Of a DNA stretch of 64,000 bases, positions 52,346 through 60,803 are shown piece after piece. The stretch covers positions 248,001 to 312,000 of the forward strand of contig CAWFWE010000008.1 in NCBI GenBank assembly GCA_963819475.1, read 5' to 3'. The position numbers and the translations under genes were made by a program. The notes under the pieces were generated by a model. It did not search any database and was not told the DNA's origin. It saw only the letters and a list, made by a program, of their open reading frames with translations. Every line of letters begins with the position of its first letter. The first letter of the stretch is position 1. The stretch comes from DASUAS01 sp963819475 (GTDB taxonomy: Bacteria; Actinomycetota; Acidimicrobiia; IMCC26256; DASPTH01).

Positions 52346-53806
52346 GTGGCGATGGCGGCTCGGATGACCAGGAGGGAGTTCGGCCGCCGAAGTGCACTCG
52401 TCGCGGGCGCTGCGGCGTTGGGGCCGACGCTCTTGCGGACGGGAGCCGCGGGTGCCGCGGGTACGCAGGCAGACCCGCTGTTGTCGGGTCCGGCGAAGGA
52501 TTGCCCGATTGACACGGTCGTGGTGTTGATGATGGAGAACCGCTCCTTCGACCACTATCTCGGTTGGCTTGGACGCGACCAGCACTACCTCGATGAGGGT
52601 CGTCGGCGCTGGGGTTCGGGGTTCTCGGTGACGGCGCGCCAGCACGTCCAGTATCGCGATCCCACGGGCAGGCTCGTGGCTACCGAGTCGATCACGGCAC
52701 GCCCCGAGGAACCGAATCCCTATCGCATCTGCACGGGGCCAGCACCGGGGCATGACTGGAACGCGGGGCGCGCGCAACGCGACCACGGGTTCTTGTCGAA
52801 CGGTTCACACAACGCGGAGAGCGCGATCGGCTACTACAACGCTGCCGATGTCCCCGTGCACGCGGCCCTCGCGCGACGTTTCACCGTGAACGACCATCAC
52901 TTCGCGTCGCTGTTGGGCCCGACGTTCCCGAACCGCATGTACTTCCACTCGGCTCAGTCTGAAGGTCGCAAGCACGACCCGGGGCCGCTGCGCCCTGGGG
53001 TGTTCGATGACGTCACCATCTGGGACCGGCTCAGCGCCGCGGGTGTGCCCGCCGCGTACTACTACGGCGACACGCCTGCCTCGCTCCTCGTCTACGGCGT
53101 ACGCATGCACCCGTACATCCGGGTGCTTGACCGCTACTTCGAGGACTGCGCGAACGGGACGCTCCCAAACTTTACGTTCGTCGCGCCAGCGTTCAGCGGC
53201 CCGTACCGCACCGACAACCACCCGCGAGGCTGCATCAACGTTGGTGAGCGGTTCGTGCTCGAGACCCTCGGCGCGTTCGTACAAAGCCCACAGTGGCATC
53301 GGGGGCTGTTCGTGCTTTGCTGCGACGAGTGGGGCGGATTCTTCGACCACGTGCGGCCACCGATCCTCGCCGACGACCGCGCCAGCAAGCTCGACGCGAA
53401 CAACTTCGGCCAGGCAGGTTTCCGCGTACCGTCGATCGTGGCGTCGCCCTACGCGGGGCGCGGCGCAGTCGACCACACCGTCTACGACCACACCTCGATC
53501 CTGCGCTTCCTCCACTGGCGCTTCCTTGGTGCGCCCGCCGAGGGCCCCGGACGCGCCGCCAAGGCGAGTTGGGCTCTGTCGAAGCGGGATCGCTACGCCC
53601 ACAACATCGGCCGCAGCCTCTCGACCCACCAGGTTCCCGACGTGCAGCTCAACGTGTCCGTGCGCCAGCCCACCCCTCCCTGCGGAAACGAGGCCGCTCT
53701 CGCCGCCATCGACCCCGAGCCCGACGCGTTCCGCGTCTCAGCCGAGATGAAGGCCCTCACCGACCGCCTCTACCCCGCGCCCACCCTGACACCGTGGTTG
53801 GACTGA
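52346..53806 (+). CDS. Secreted phospholipase C/acid phosphatase family protein
   Basis: 486 residues. The Tat signal MTRREFGRRSALVAGAAALG is followed by VVVLMMENRSFDHYLGWLG, the metal-binding N-terminus of the alkaline-phosphatase-like phosphoesterase (PF04185) family. NDHHFASLLGPTFPNRMYFH, DEWGGFFDHVRPP and VYDHTSILRFLHWRF carry the other expected metal and active-site residues. GTG 52346 and ATG 52352 are alternative starts. It should be exported folded and hydrolyse phospholipids or phosphoesters. It lies alone between repeat copies 6 and 7. Confidence 0.92.
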   Translation: MAMAARMTRREFGRRSALVAGAAALGPTLLRTGAAGAAGTQADPLLSGPAKDCPIDTVVVLMMENRSFDHYLGWLGRDQHYLDEGRRRWGSGFSVTARQHVQYRDPTGRLVATESITARPEEPNPYRICTGPAPGHDWNAGRAQRDHGFLSNGSHNAESAIGYYNAADVPVHAALARRFTVNDHHFASLLGPTFPNRMYFHSAQSEGRKHDPGPLRPGVFDDVTIWDRLSAAGVPAAYYYGDTPASLLVYGVRMHPYIRVLDRYFEDCANGTLPNFTFVAPAFSGPYRTDNHPRGCINVGERFVLETLGAFVQSPQWHRGLFVLCCDEWGGFFDHVRPPILADDRASKLDANNFGQAGFRVPSIVASPYAGRGAVDHTVYDHTSILRFLHWRFLGAPAEGPGRAAKASWALSKRDRYAHNIGRSLSTHQVPDVQLNVSVRQPTPPCGNEAALAAIDPEPDAFRVSAEMKALTDRLYPAPTLTPWLD

Positions 53807-53878
53807 TCACGCACCGAGAGCCGCAGGCTGTCGAGAGGTCACGCTGCGAGTGTTCCGCCGCGTAAACATCAGCCGATC

Positions 53879-53968
53879 TCGCGCACCCGCTCCGCGCACA
53901 GAACAGCGCACCGAACGTTCACCGGACCGCCGCGGGGGTAGCGCAGAACAGCACATCACGCGCACGCG
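53879..53968 (+). repeat. Dispersed repeat copy 7
   Basis: GCACAGAACAGC precedes box A GCACCGAACG at 53908-53917; box B is GGGTAGCGCAGAACAGCACA at 53936-53955, spacing 28, followed by TCACGCGCACGCGG. It begins 72 bases after the phospholipase stop. One of the best-conserved copies. Confidence 0.82.
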
Positions 53969-54239
53969 GCGCCGCGCCCGCGCACGTCGGCTATCTGGCC
54001 GGCGTCGAGAGTGGCGAAACGAGCGCACTCCGGGCAGCCTGGCGCGCGCAGCCGCCGATCGAAGAAGAGCACGCTCGGAGGTGCCGTAACGACAGCGCTC
54101 CCGAGCGCATACTTGCACGCCTGGAGCATGGCGCAAAGCTCCGAAGCGGCGATGAGCCGTCCTGAGCGGCGCTCGACGAGGGTATCGTCGCCCAGCCGGG
54201 CTCACCGTCGCGGCGTTCACGACATTCGAGGAGGAACCA

Positions 54240-54506
54240 ATGCCGACCATCGTCGGGCACCACGACATCTCGAAGGGTAAAGATCACTGGCTTTCCTCCC
54301 CGAAGCGGGAAGAGCTCTTTGGTCCTCTTGGCGTCACCAATATCAGAACGTTCGTAGACCCGCAGAACCCGAACCACGTCGCCGTTGTCATGGACGTGCC
54401 CGATCTCGACGCATTCGCGACCGCCATGAAATCCGACGCGGCCGCCGAAGCAATGGCACACGACGGAGTAATGCCCGAGACGCTGGTGATCCTCGTCGCG
54501 GAATAG
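54240..54506 (+). CDS. Small conserved protein, ABM/NIPSNAP-like
   Basis: 88 residues, MPTIVGHHDISKGKDHWLSS, with CGAGGAGGAACCA upstream. FGPLGVTNIRTFVDPQNPNH, VAVVMDVPDLDAFATAMKSD and GVMPETLVILVAE fit a ferredoxin-like alpha+beta fold. It is loosely like the protein at 35175 in size and layout. It lies alone between repeat copies 7 and 8. Function unknown. Confidence 0.75.
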   Translation: MPTIVGHHDISKGKDHWLSSPKREELFGPLGVTNIRTFVDPQNPNHVAVVMDVPDLDAFATAMKSDAAAEAMAHDGVMPETLVILVAE

Positions 54507-54620
54507 CCGATACCGCCCGATGTCCGACGGGCATCGAGCGACCTACTGGCGCTCCACTTAAGGCTATTCGTAACCACTTGCTCGACCCGTGGCGGATTGA
54601 CCGACGCTAGAACTGATGCC

Positions 54621-54715
54621 GATCACGCGCACCCGGTACGCACACACAACGACGCACCGAACGTTCACCGAATTGCGGTCACGGGTAGCCCCGATCGGCA
54701 CAACTGTGTGCGCTC
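54621..54715 (+). repeat. Dispersed repeat copy 8
   Basis: GATCACGCGCACCCGG precedes box A GCACCGAACG at 54654-54663; box B is GGGTAGCCCCGATCGGCACA at 54683-54702, spacing 29, ending TGTGTGCGCTC. It fills the gap between the small plus gene and the convergent RNase Z stop. Confidence 0.75.
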
Positions 54716-54720
54716 GGCGT

Positions 54721-55629
54721 TCATCGCCTGGGTACAGGGACGCGCAGGAGGTCGTGGGCCGCGACGACGTCTGGGAACACTGCACTGGCTTCGGCGAGGT
54801 ACTCCTCGTCGGTCGCGTGACGCTGCGAGAAGTGCGTGAGGACAAGGCGTCGCGCGTCTGCCTCGCGTGCGAGCCAGGCGGCTTGGCGCGCCGTGAGATG
54901 TTGGTAGCGCTCGGCAAGGGACTGCTCGTCGTTTAGGAAGGTCGACTCGCAGACGAGGAGATCGACACCGCCTGCGAGCTCGACAGCGGCGTCGCACATC
55001 CGGGTGTCCATCACGAACGCGAACGACTGCCCACGACGGGGTTCACTGACTTCCTCGAGCGTCACGAGCCGCCCGCCCGTCCGGAGCTGTCCGGCTCGCC
55101 GCAGGTCGCCGATGTCGGGCCCGCGTACACCGAACGCTTCGAGGCGCTCGGGGACCATACGGCGCCCGTCCGGCTCCTCGAGCCGCCACCCGATCGTCTC
55201 GGGTCCGTGGTCGAGGGGCATCGCGAGGAGACGGAACGGCGGGCCGGCGTCCGCTTCCGCGGGGCCAGTCAATGGATGGGGACGCACGTCGACGGTCTCG
55301 TCGGACACGGTCGCGTGGCGTAACCGTTCGAAGTACGGCTCGCCACTCGCCGGGTAGTAGACGTCGATCGGGTGCTCGACACGATCGAGCGAGAGGCGGA
55401 GCAACACGCCGGGAAGCCCGAGGCAGTGGTCACCGTGGAAGTGTGTGATGCAGATCCGCGTGATCGACGGGCTGGCTTCGTCAGCCAGGAGCATCTGACG
55501 CTGCGTGCCTTCGCCGGGGTCGAAGAGGATCACTTCGTCGTCCCATCGCAACAGGTAGCCGTTGTGGTTGCGGTATCGGCTGGGGGCCTGCGCCGCCGTG
55601 CCCAACACGACGAGCTCGCGCTGCGACAT
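54721..55629 (-). CDS. rnz: Ribonuclease Z
   Basis: 302 residues. The metallo-beta-lactamase motif is CITHFHGDHCLGLPGVL, with further ligands in FAFVMDTRMCDAAVELA and LTHFSQRHATDEEY, and the flexible-arm region is in the middle. It should cut the 3' trailer from tRNA precursors and is a housekeeping enzyme. It is the only clear core gene in the repeat-rich region, lying on the minus strand. No operon partner; the downstream gap holds repeat copy 8. Confidence 0.93.
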   Translation of the reverse strand: MSQRELVVLGTAAQAPSRYRNHNGYLLRWDDEVILFDPGEGTQRQMLLADEASPSITRICITHFHGDHCLGLPGVLLRLSLDRVEHPIDVYYPASGEPYFERLRHATVSDETVDVRPHPLTGPAEADAGPPFRLLAMPLDHGPETIGWRLEEPDGRRMVPERLEAFGVRGPDIGDLRRAGQLRTGGRLVTLEEVSEPRRGQSFAFVMDTRMCDAAVELAGGVDLLVCESTFLNDEQSLAERYQHLTARQAAWLAREADARRLVLTHFSQRHATDEEYLAEASAVFPDVVAAHDLLRVPVPRR

Positions 55630-55929
55630 CAGCTGGTCTTATCAGAGCCGCATCGGGCGCAGCCGGGGGGACAGGTCACGGGGCCAGGCGGGAGAGGAGC
55701 CGCGGGGTGGTGAGCGTGGCGGCGCGTCTCGGGTCGAAGTCGTGCGCAGCGTCGGAGACGAGACCGTCGAGGCCGCGTAAGGGAGAATCATGACGACGAG
55801 CGCGACCGCCAAAGGCGTCATCGTTCCCGTGACGCTGTGAGATCTCGCCGAGCACCCCACGGTGCGCTTCGATCCAATGACTTGGCCCCATCCCGGGGTG
55901 TTCCGACTCGGAGTTGCTCTCGGACACAA
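55630..55929. other. Gap between RNase Z and the DUF1918 gene
   Basis: 300 bases with no convincing gene. Open frames on both strands lack ribosome sites or family features. It should hold the RNase Z promoter near its right-hand start and the 3' end region of the DUF1918 transcript. Confidence 0.45.
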
Positions 55930-56121
55930 TCACTCCCCGCCATGGTGGATCGCGTGCGCGGTACTGCTCGGGAAGAAGACTGATTCATGGCCATCAGACC
56001 AACGCACCAAGTAGTGCTCCCCGTCCCTCTCACCATGTACCTCGAGAACCTTCCCGCGTCGAGGAGGAATTCCAACCTCGGTGCCGTCCACCACCAACTC
56101 ATCTCCGACTTGTGCGTGCAT
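55930..56121 (-). CDS. DUF1918 family protein
   Basis: 63 residues starting MHAQVGDELVVDGTEVGIPP at 56121 with AAGGAGG upstream. The pattern VGDxLVVxG...RxGKVLEVHGERDG and YLVRWSDGHESVFFPSS is the DUF1918 signature, a small SH3-like barrel common in actinobacteria. Function unknown. It reads leftward, so repeat copy 9 lies in its upstream region. Confidence 0.9.
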   Translation of the reverse strand: MHAQVGDELVVDGTEVGIPPRRGKVLEVHGERDGEHYLVRWSDGHESVFFPSSTAHAIHHGGE

Positions 56122-56254
56122 CCGTCGCCTCCTTGTCCACACCGATCCTGCGCAGCGACGGAGTCCTCGCCCAGGGCAGAAAGACCCGGGGGCGTGCACA
56201 ATGCTTCCGCACTGCCCGCAGACCAGCTCGAATTCGCTAGACGCCGCGGCTCGA

Positions 56255-56322
56255 CGAGCGCAGAACGCGCGCCCCGAACGCCCACTGAAGCCGCCCTTCG
56301 GGTAGCGCAGAACGGCACGACC
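56255..56322 (+). repeat. Dispersed repeat copy 9
   Basis: GCGCAGAACGCGC leads to a variant box A GCCCCGAACG at 56271-56280; box B is GGGTAGCGCAGAACGGCACG at 56300-56319, spacing 29. Unlike the others it is not downstream of a plus-strand gene. Confidence 0.75.
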
Positions 56323-56508
56323 GGGGACGTTGGGCCGGGCGCTCCGTGACTGTTCCTGTGACGCGGTCGTTGTCCAGTGCAACGGTGTCCTTCGGTCATG
56401 CGCTGAGCAGTGCGCGATGTCAGCTATGCCTGACGCGCGGTCATTCGGCCCTGGTGGTGCGGGCTCGCGAGTCCGATGCTGGTACACAGAACGCAGGAGG
56501 TGGGGGCA

Positions 56509-57267
56509 ATGACCGAGATGGTGCCCGGTGACGACACCTCACCGAGCGCGCCGCGTCGGCGCGGGCTGCTGATCGGCATCGGCGCACTTGTCGCCGTGGG
56601 CGCGATCGCGGTCGTGGTCTACCTGGTCACTCGTGACGACGGCGGCTCGCAACACACGGCGGTCACGTCGACGACGGCGACCTCCGCCACCGCGACGACG
56701 ACCGTGGGGCCGACCACGGCGCCCGTCGACACCTCGACAGCGGTGTGGCCCTTCGCGGCGAGCGCGACGCGCTACTCGGATCCCGTGTCCGCGGCCCGCA
56801 GCTTTGCCGTCGACTACCTCGGGTTCACCAATGCCGTCGTGGGCGAGTTCCGTCAGGGCGACGCCCGATCGGGTGAGATCCCGGTGCAGGCCAAGGCGAC
56901 AGGACCGACCACGACCGTGCTGGTACGGCAACTCGGCGATTCGTGGTGGGTGCTCGGCGCGTCGACTCCGAACATCCAGCTGACCTCGCCCGCGGCATCG
57001 GCCACGATCTCCTCACCGGTGCGGCTCCAGGGGACGAGCACCGCATTCGAAGCGACTGTGAACACCGAGGTGCGTGCCGACGGCAGCACGCAGCCAGTGG
57101 GGACCGGCACCGTGATGGGCGGCGCGAACGGTCAGCTCGGCCCCTTCGACAGCACCGTCACGTTCAGCCGACCGTCGGCGTCCGCAGGAGCGCTGATGCT
57201 GTCGACCCGTTCAGCGGAGGACGGCAGCATCACCGAGGCGACAGTCGTGCGGGTGAAGTTCGCCTGA
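56509..57267 (+). CDS. Membrane-anchored protein with Gmad2 immunoglobulin-like domain
   Basis: 252 residues. The membrane helix RGLLIGIGALVAVGAIAVVV follows a short head; a Thr/Ala-rich linker leads to an external part. The C-terminal IQLTSPAASATISSPVRLQG, then EVRADGSTQPVGTGTVMGGA and FDSTVTFSRPSASAGALM, matches the Gmad2 bacterial spore-germination-associated domain. AGGAGGTGG precedes the ATG. Likely cell-surface protein; exact role unknown. Confidence 0.82.
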   Translation: MTEMVPGDDTSPSAPRRRGLLIGIGALVAVGAIAVVVYLVTRDDGGSQHTAVTSTTATSATATTTVGPTTAPVDTSTAVWPFAASATRYSDPVSAARSFAVDYLGFTNAVVGEFRQGDARSGEIPVQAKATGPTTTVLVRQLGDSWWVLGASTPNIQLTSPAASATISSPVRLQGTSTAFEATVNTEVRADGSTQPVGTGTVMGGANGQLGPFDSTVTFSRPSASAGALMLSTRSAEDGSITEATVVRVKFA

Positions 57268-57285
57268 GCCCCCGCACCCAAATCT

Positions 57286-57502
57286 CGCTCTCCGGTTGTT
57301 TCCGTGGGTTAGTTGCGGGGGAGTCGGGGTGGTGTGCGCCGAGGGCGAGCATGGCGAGGGCGATGAGGGGTTGGTAGCCGTGGAACCCGAAGGCGATGCG
57401 GGTGAGGAGTCGGATCTTGGTGTTGGTGGATTCCACCAGGCCTTGGGAGAGGCCGGTGGTGAGGGCGATGTCGATCGCGGCGCGGTGGTTGACGATGCGG
57501 CA
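57286..57502 (-). mobile_element. Truncated ISL3 element (right end and transposase C-terminus)
   Basis: Starts with CGCTCTCCGGTTGTTTCCGT, the same terminal repeat as the complete ISL3 right end, and encodes on the minus strand HRAAIDIALTTGLSQGLVES, then NTKIRLLTRIAFGFHGYQP, the transposase C-terminus. It ends where the upstream membrane-protein frame begins, so it is a remnant of a separate ISL3 copy in the opposite orientation. Confidence 0.85.
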
Positions 57503-57578
57503 GCTGGGCGATGGTCATCACCGCGGTCAGCGCGGTGGTGGCGATGAGCCCGAACAGGGCCCAGCCGGTCCAGTCCAC
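57503..57578 (-). pseudogene. Membrane protein gene truncated by the ISL3 remnant
   Basis: A GTG at 57578 with GGAGG upstream opens VDWTGWALFGLIATTALTAV MTIAQL, a first membrane helix typical of small actinobacterial integral membrane proteins. After about 25 residues the reading frame runs into transposase sequence. Only the N-terminus remains here. Confidence 0.65.
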
Positions 57579-57713
57579 CTTGCCTCCTCTATCGGAAAGT
57601 TCGTTTGACGTTACAGGACGCCGTCCCATATCGTCAACCTAGGTTGTAGATAGAGCTGGCGGGCGTCCTGACCGCGGTGGTCGCCAAGGATGCAGAACTG
57701 CGCTCTCCGCCCT

Positions 57714-59312
57714 TCAGCGACCGGCGTCCAGTCGTCGGCGGATGTCGGCGCGCAGCTCGCCCTTGGCCACCTTGCCGCCCGACGCGCGTGGCAACGCCTC
57801 CAGCACGACCAGCCGCTCGGGGAACCACTCGGGCGACACCCCTTTCATCCGCAGGAAGTCGACCAGGTCGTCGAGCGCGAGAGTGGTGCCCGGCTCCAAC
57901 TCCGCGTACAGGCACACGCGCTCGCCGAACACCTCGTCGGGCATGGCCACCGCGGCGGCGATTGCGACCGCCGGGTGCTCGGCCACCTCGGCCTCGACCG
58001 CAGGCGCGCTGATGTTCTTCCCGCCGCGGATGATGATGTCGGACGTTCGCCCGACCACCCGCAGGTAGCCGGCGGCGTCGATGGTGCAGAGGTCGCCGAT
58101 GCGCATCCACCCGTCGGCGGTGAACAGCTCGTCGTCGGCGCCCGGGTCGTCGAGGTAGCCGAGACAGGTCGCCGGCCCTTTGCACACCGGGTGCCCCGGA
58201 GTGTCGGGGGTCGTGATGTCGCGCCCGGCGTCGTCGAGGAGGCGCACGTTCATCTCGACGATCAGCCGGCCCGCGGTCTGGAGGCGGTGGTCGCGGTCGT
58301 CGCGCATCGTGGTCCGGCTCAGCGCGCCGGTCTCGTTGGATCCGTAGAACTGCAGCACCCGGGCGCCGGTGACGTCCTCGAAGCGCGCCGCCCGCTCGTA
58401 GGGCACCGCCTCGCCGCCGGTGAACATGCATCGCAGCGACGAGAGGTCGTGCCGCTCGATGTCGGGGGACTTCAGCATCATCAGGAACTGGGTGCTCACG
58501 CACGCAAGCACGGTGACCCGTTCGCGCTCGATGGCGGCGATCACCGCGTCGGCATCGAAGCGCTCGTGCACGACCGTCGGCGCACCGAGCACCGAGGGGG
58601 TCATGTGCGAGGTCCAGATGCCGAAGCCGAACGGGGCGGGGATCGCACTGAGGAACACGTCGTCGGTCGTCATGTCGCCGGCTTCGGCGGCGAGCCGGTG
58701 GAAGTACATCCACCGGTTCTCGGTGTGCAGTACGCACTTCGGCATGCCGGTGGTGCCGGACGTCGAATTGATCAGGAAGAGGTCGTCCGGTCCGTAGGCG
58801 CGCCCGGCGAGCTCGCCCTCGCCTGCCCGCGGATCGGCCGGGAGACCCCCACCGTCGACCACCACGTGGTGTTCGAGCGCGCACCCGGAGTTGCGGAGCA
58901 GGGCGACCAGCTCCGAGGTGGGACGCCCCCGGTGCCGGTCGAGCGTGATCAGCACCGTGGCGCGGGTGAGGCCGACGAGGTGGCGGATCTCGTCGTCACC
59001 GGCCCGGTGGCCGAGCCCGACGACGGTGAGACCCGCCCGCTCCGCGGCCACGAACGCGACGTGGACGGCGACGCCGTCGGGGAGGAGGACCGCCACCCGC
59101 GCCCCTCGGGGGAGACCGGTGCCCGCCAGCACGCGGGCGAGGGCGGTCGCCCGCTCGTCGTAGTCGGACCAGGTCGCGCGGCGGCCGTCGGCCACGATCG
59201 CATCGCCGGCGGGTCGCTCCCGCGCCCACGACGCCACCGCATGGCCGACGGTGGTGTCACCCCACCATCCCGCGGCGCGGTACTCGGCGGCGACAGAGGG
59301 GTCGGGCTGCAC
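57714..59312 (-). CDS. Acyl-CoA synthetase (AMP-binding)
   Basis: 532 residues, complete. P-loop NSTSGTTGMPKCVLH, YGSNETGALS, TADGWMRIGDLCTIDAAGYL, RGGKNISAPAVEAEVAEHPA and C-terminal ASGGKVAKGELR with the probable catalytic Lys. Divergent from the amidohydrolase gene, with 54 bases between starts, so promoters overlap. Likely activates an aromatic or alicyclic acid in this block. Substrate unknown. Confidence 0.93.
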   Translation of the reverse strand: MQPDPSVAAEYRAAGWWGDTTVGHAVASWARERPAGDAIVADGRRATWSDYDERATALARVLAGTGLPRGARVAVLLPDGVAVHVAFVAAERAGLTVVGLGHRAGDDEIRHLVGLTRATVLITLDRHRGRPTSELVALLRNSGCALEHHVVVDGGGLPADPRAGEGELAGRAYGPDDLFLINSTSGTTGMPKCVLHTENRWMYFHRLAAEAGDMTTDDVFLSAIPAPFGFGIWTSHMTPSVLGAPTVVHERFDADAVIAAIERERVTVLACVSTQFLMMLKSPDIERHDLSSLRCMFTGGEAVPYERAARFEDVTGARVLQFYGSNETGALSRTTMRDDRDHRLQTAGRLIVEMNVRLLDDAGRDITTPDTPGHPVCKGPATCLGYLDDPGADDELFTADGWMRIGDLCTIDAAGYLRVVGRTSDIIIRGGKNISAPAVEAEVAEHPAVAIAAAVAMPDEVFGERVCLYAELEPGTTLALDDLVDFLRMKGVSPEWFPERLVVLEALPRASGGKVAKGELRADIRRRLDAGR

Positions 59313-59366
59313 CGGTTCCTTCTACTACGCCGCGCCGTAGTGTGCGGATGGACGAGAGGAGCACCG

Positions 59367-60803
59367 ATGACGACGACGCCGACCGAAGCAGCCCGGGTGC
59401 GCAGCCGGGTCGACCACCCGATCATCGACGCCGACGGCCACTTCGTCGAGCTCGGGCCGCTGCTCCAGGACGAGGTCATCAGCTACGTCGAGGACGCCGG
59501 GGGCGCGGCCCTCCGCGAGCGGTTCCTCACCACCGCCAAGGGCTTCGACACGTCGTCGAGCCTCGCCGACCGCGGCGACCCCAGCGTGCGGCACCAGTGG
59601 AAGGCGATGCCGTCGTGGTGGGGCTGGCAGACGGCCGGGGTGCGCGACCGCGCCACGTCGCACCTCCCGGCCCTGCTGTACGAGCGGCTCGACGAGATCG
59701 GCATCGACTTCACGATCCTCTACCCGTCGATGGCGCTCGGGTACTTCGAGGTCACCGACGAGGAGCTGTCGTCGGTGCTCTGCCGCGCCGTCAACCGGTA
59801 CCACGCCCGCCTCTTCGAGCCGTACCGCGACCGCTGCACCGTGGGCGCGTTGATCCCGATGAACACAGCTGCGCAGGCGGTCGCCGAGGTCGAGTACGCA
59901 GTGCGCGAGCTCGGCGCCAAGTCGGTGCTCCTGGCCGGGTACGCGCGCCGCCCGATCGGCGCCGGCGGTTACCGCCTCGACATGTTCGGCCTCGACAGCG
60001 ACTACGACTACGACCCGCTGTGGGCGACCTGCGTCGACCTCGGCGTCTCGCCCGTGGTGCACAGCGCGCTCCAGCAGCACCGCGTGACCCGGTCGATCTC
60101 CAACTACGTGTACAACCACGTGAACGGTCTGGCGGCCGCACACGAGTCACTGTGCAAGTCCTTGTTCCTCTCGGGGGTGACGAAGCGGTTCCCCGAGCTG
60201 CGGATCGGGTTCCTCGAGGGTGGGGTGGCGTGGGCGTGTGCGCTGTTCTCGGGGCTCGTCGGCCACTGGGAGAAGCGCAACCGCGACGCCATCGTCGAGC
60301 TCGATCCCGACCGGCTCGATGTCGACGCGCTGCTCCAGTACTTCGCCGACTACGGCGACGACGTGGTGACATCGCGCATGGGTGAGCTGCGTGAGTACTT
60401 CGCCCGGCCGGCGGCCCGTCCGGCGCAGGTCGACGAGTTCGCCGCCGTCGGCATCGAGAAGGTCGACGACCTGCGCGCCCGGTTCGAGCCCAACTTCTAC
60501 TTCGGGTGCGAGGCGGACGACCCGCTCGTGGCGTGGGCGTTCCGCGACGACGTGAACCCGCTGGGCACGCGCCTGCGCCCGGTGCTCGGGTCCGACATCT
60601 CCCACTGGGACGTGCGTGACATGACCGAGCCGGTGGCCGAGGCGTTCGAGCTGGTCGAACACGGTGTCATCACCGGGCGCGACTTCCGGGACCTCACGTT
60701 CGTCAACCCGGTCCGACTCCATGCCGGGCCCAACCCGAAGTTCTTCGCGGACACGGTCTGCGCCGCGGCGGCCGCCGACGCGCTCGCGGAGGTGGGGGAG
60801 TGA
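59367..60803 (+). CDS. Amidohydrolase (decarboxylase-like, Amidohydro_2 type)
   Basis: 478 residues from an ATG at 59367 with GAGAGGA upstream. The N-terminal metal motif is HPIIDADGHFVE, and late motifs FLEGGVAWACALFSGLV and LGSDISHWDVRDMTE carry the further expected His/Asp. This group includes metal-dependent hydrolases and nonoxidative decarboxylases. It overlaps the next GTG (GTGA), so it is co-translated with the CoA lyase. Confidence 0.9.
   Translation: MTTTPTEAARVRSRVDHPIIDADGHFVELGPLLQDEVISYVEDAGGAALRERFLTTAKGFDTSSSLADRGDPSVRHQWKAMPSWWGWQTAGVRDRATSHLPALLYERLDEIGIDFTILYPSMALGYFEVTDEELSSVLCRAVNRYHARLFEPYRDRCTVGALIPMNTAAQAVAEVEYAVRELGAKSVLLAGYARRPIGAGGYRLDMFGLDSDYDYDPLWATCVDLGVSPVVHSALQQHRVTRSISNYVYNHVNGLAAAHESLCKSLFLSGVTKRFPELRIGFLEGGVAWACALFSGLVGHWEKRNRDAIVELDPDRLDVDALLQYFADYGDDVVTSRMGELREYFARPAARPAQVDEFAAVGIEKVDDLRARFEPNFYFGCEADDPLVAWAFRDDVNPLGTRLRPVLGSDISHWDVRDMTEPVAEAFELVEHGVITGRDFRDLTFVNPVRLHAGPNPKFFADTVCAAAAADALAEVGE

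Noticed and set aside
55790..55980. Plus-strand frame with a short N-terminal peptide and a stop
   Set aside because: Begins at an ATG after weak GGGAGAA but stops after 16 codons, and the continuation is antisense to the DUF1918 gene.
35608..56322. Dispersed repeats as integron attC sites
   Set aside because: They lack the GTTRRRY/RYYYAAC core ends and inverted-arm architecture of attC, and no integron integrase is present. The cassette idea remains only an analogy.
35608..56322. Dispersed repeats as a CRISPR array
   Set aside because: Spacing between copies is hundreds to thousands of bases and irregular, repeats are imperfect, and no cas genes are present.
57690..60803. Very long plus-strand frame of over 1000 codons
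   Set aside because: Its first half is the antisense of the acyl-CoA synthetase on the minus strand; only the part from 59367 is a real gene.
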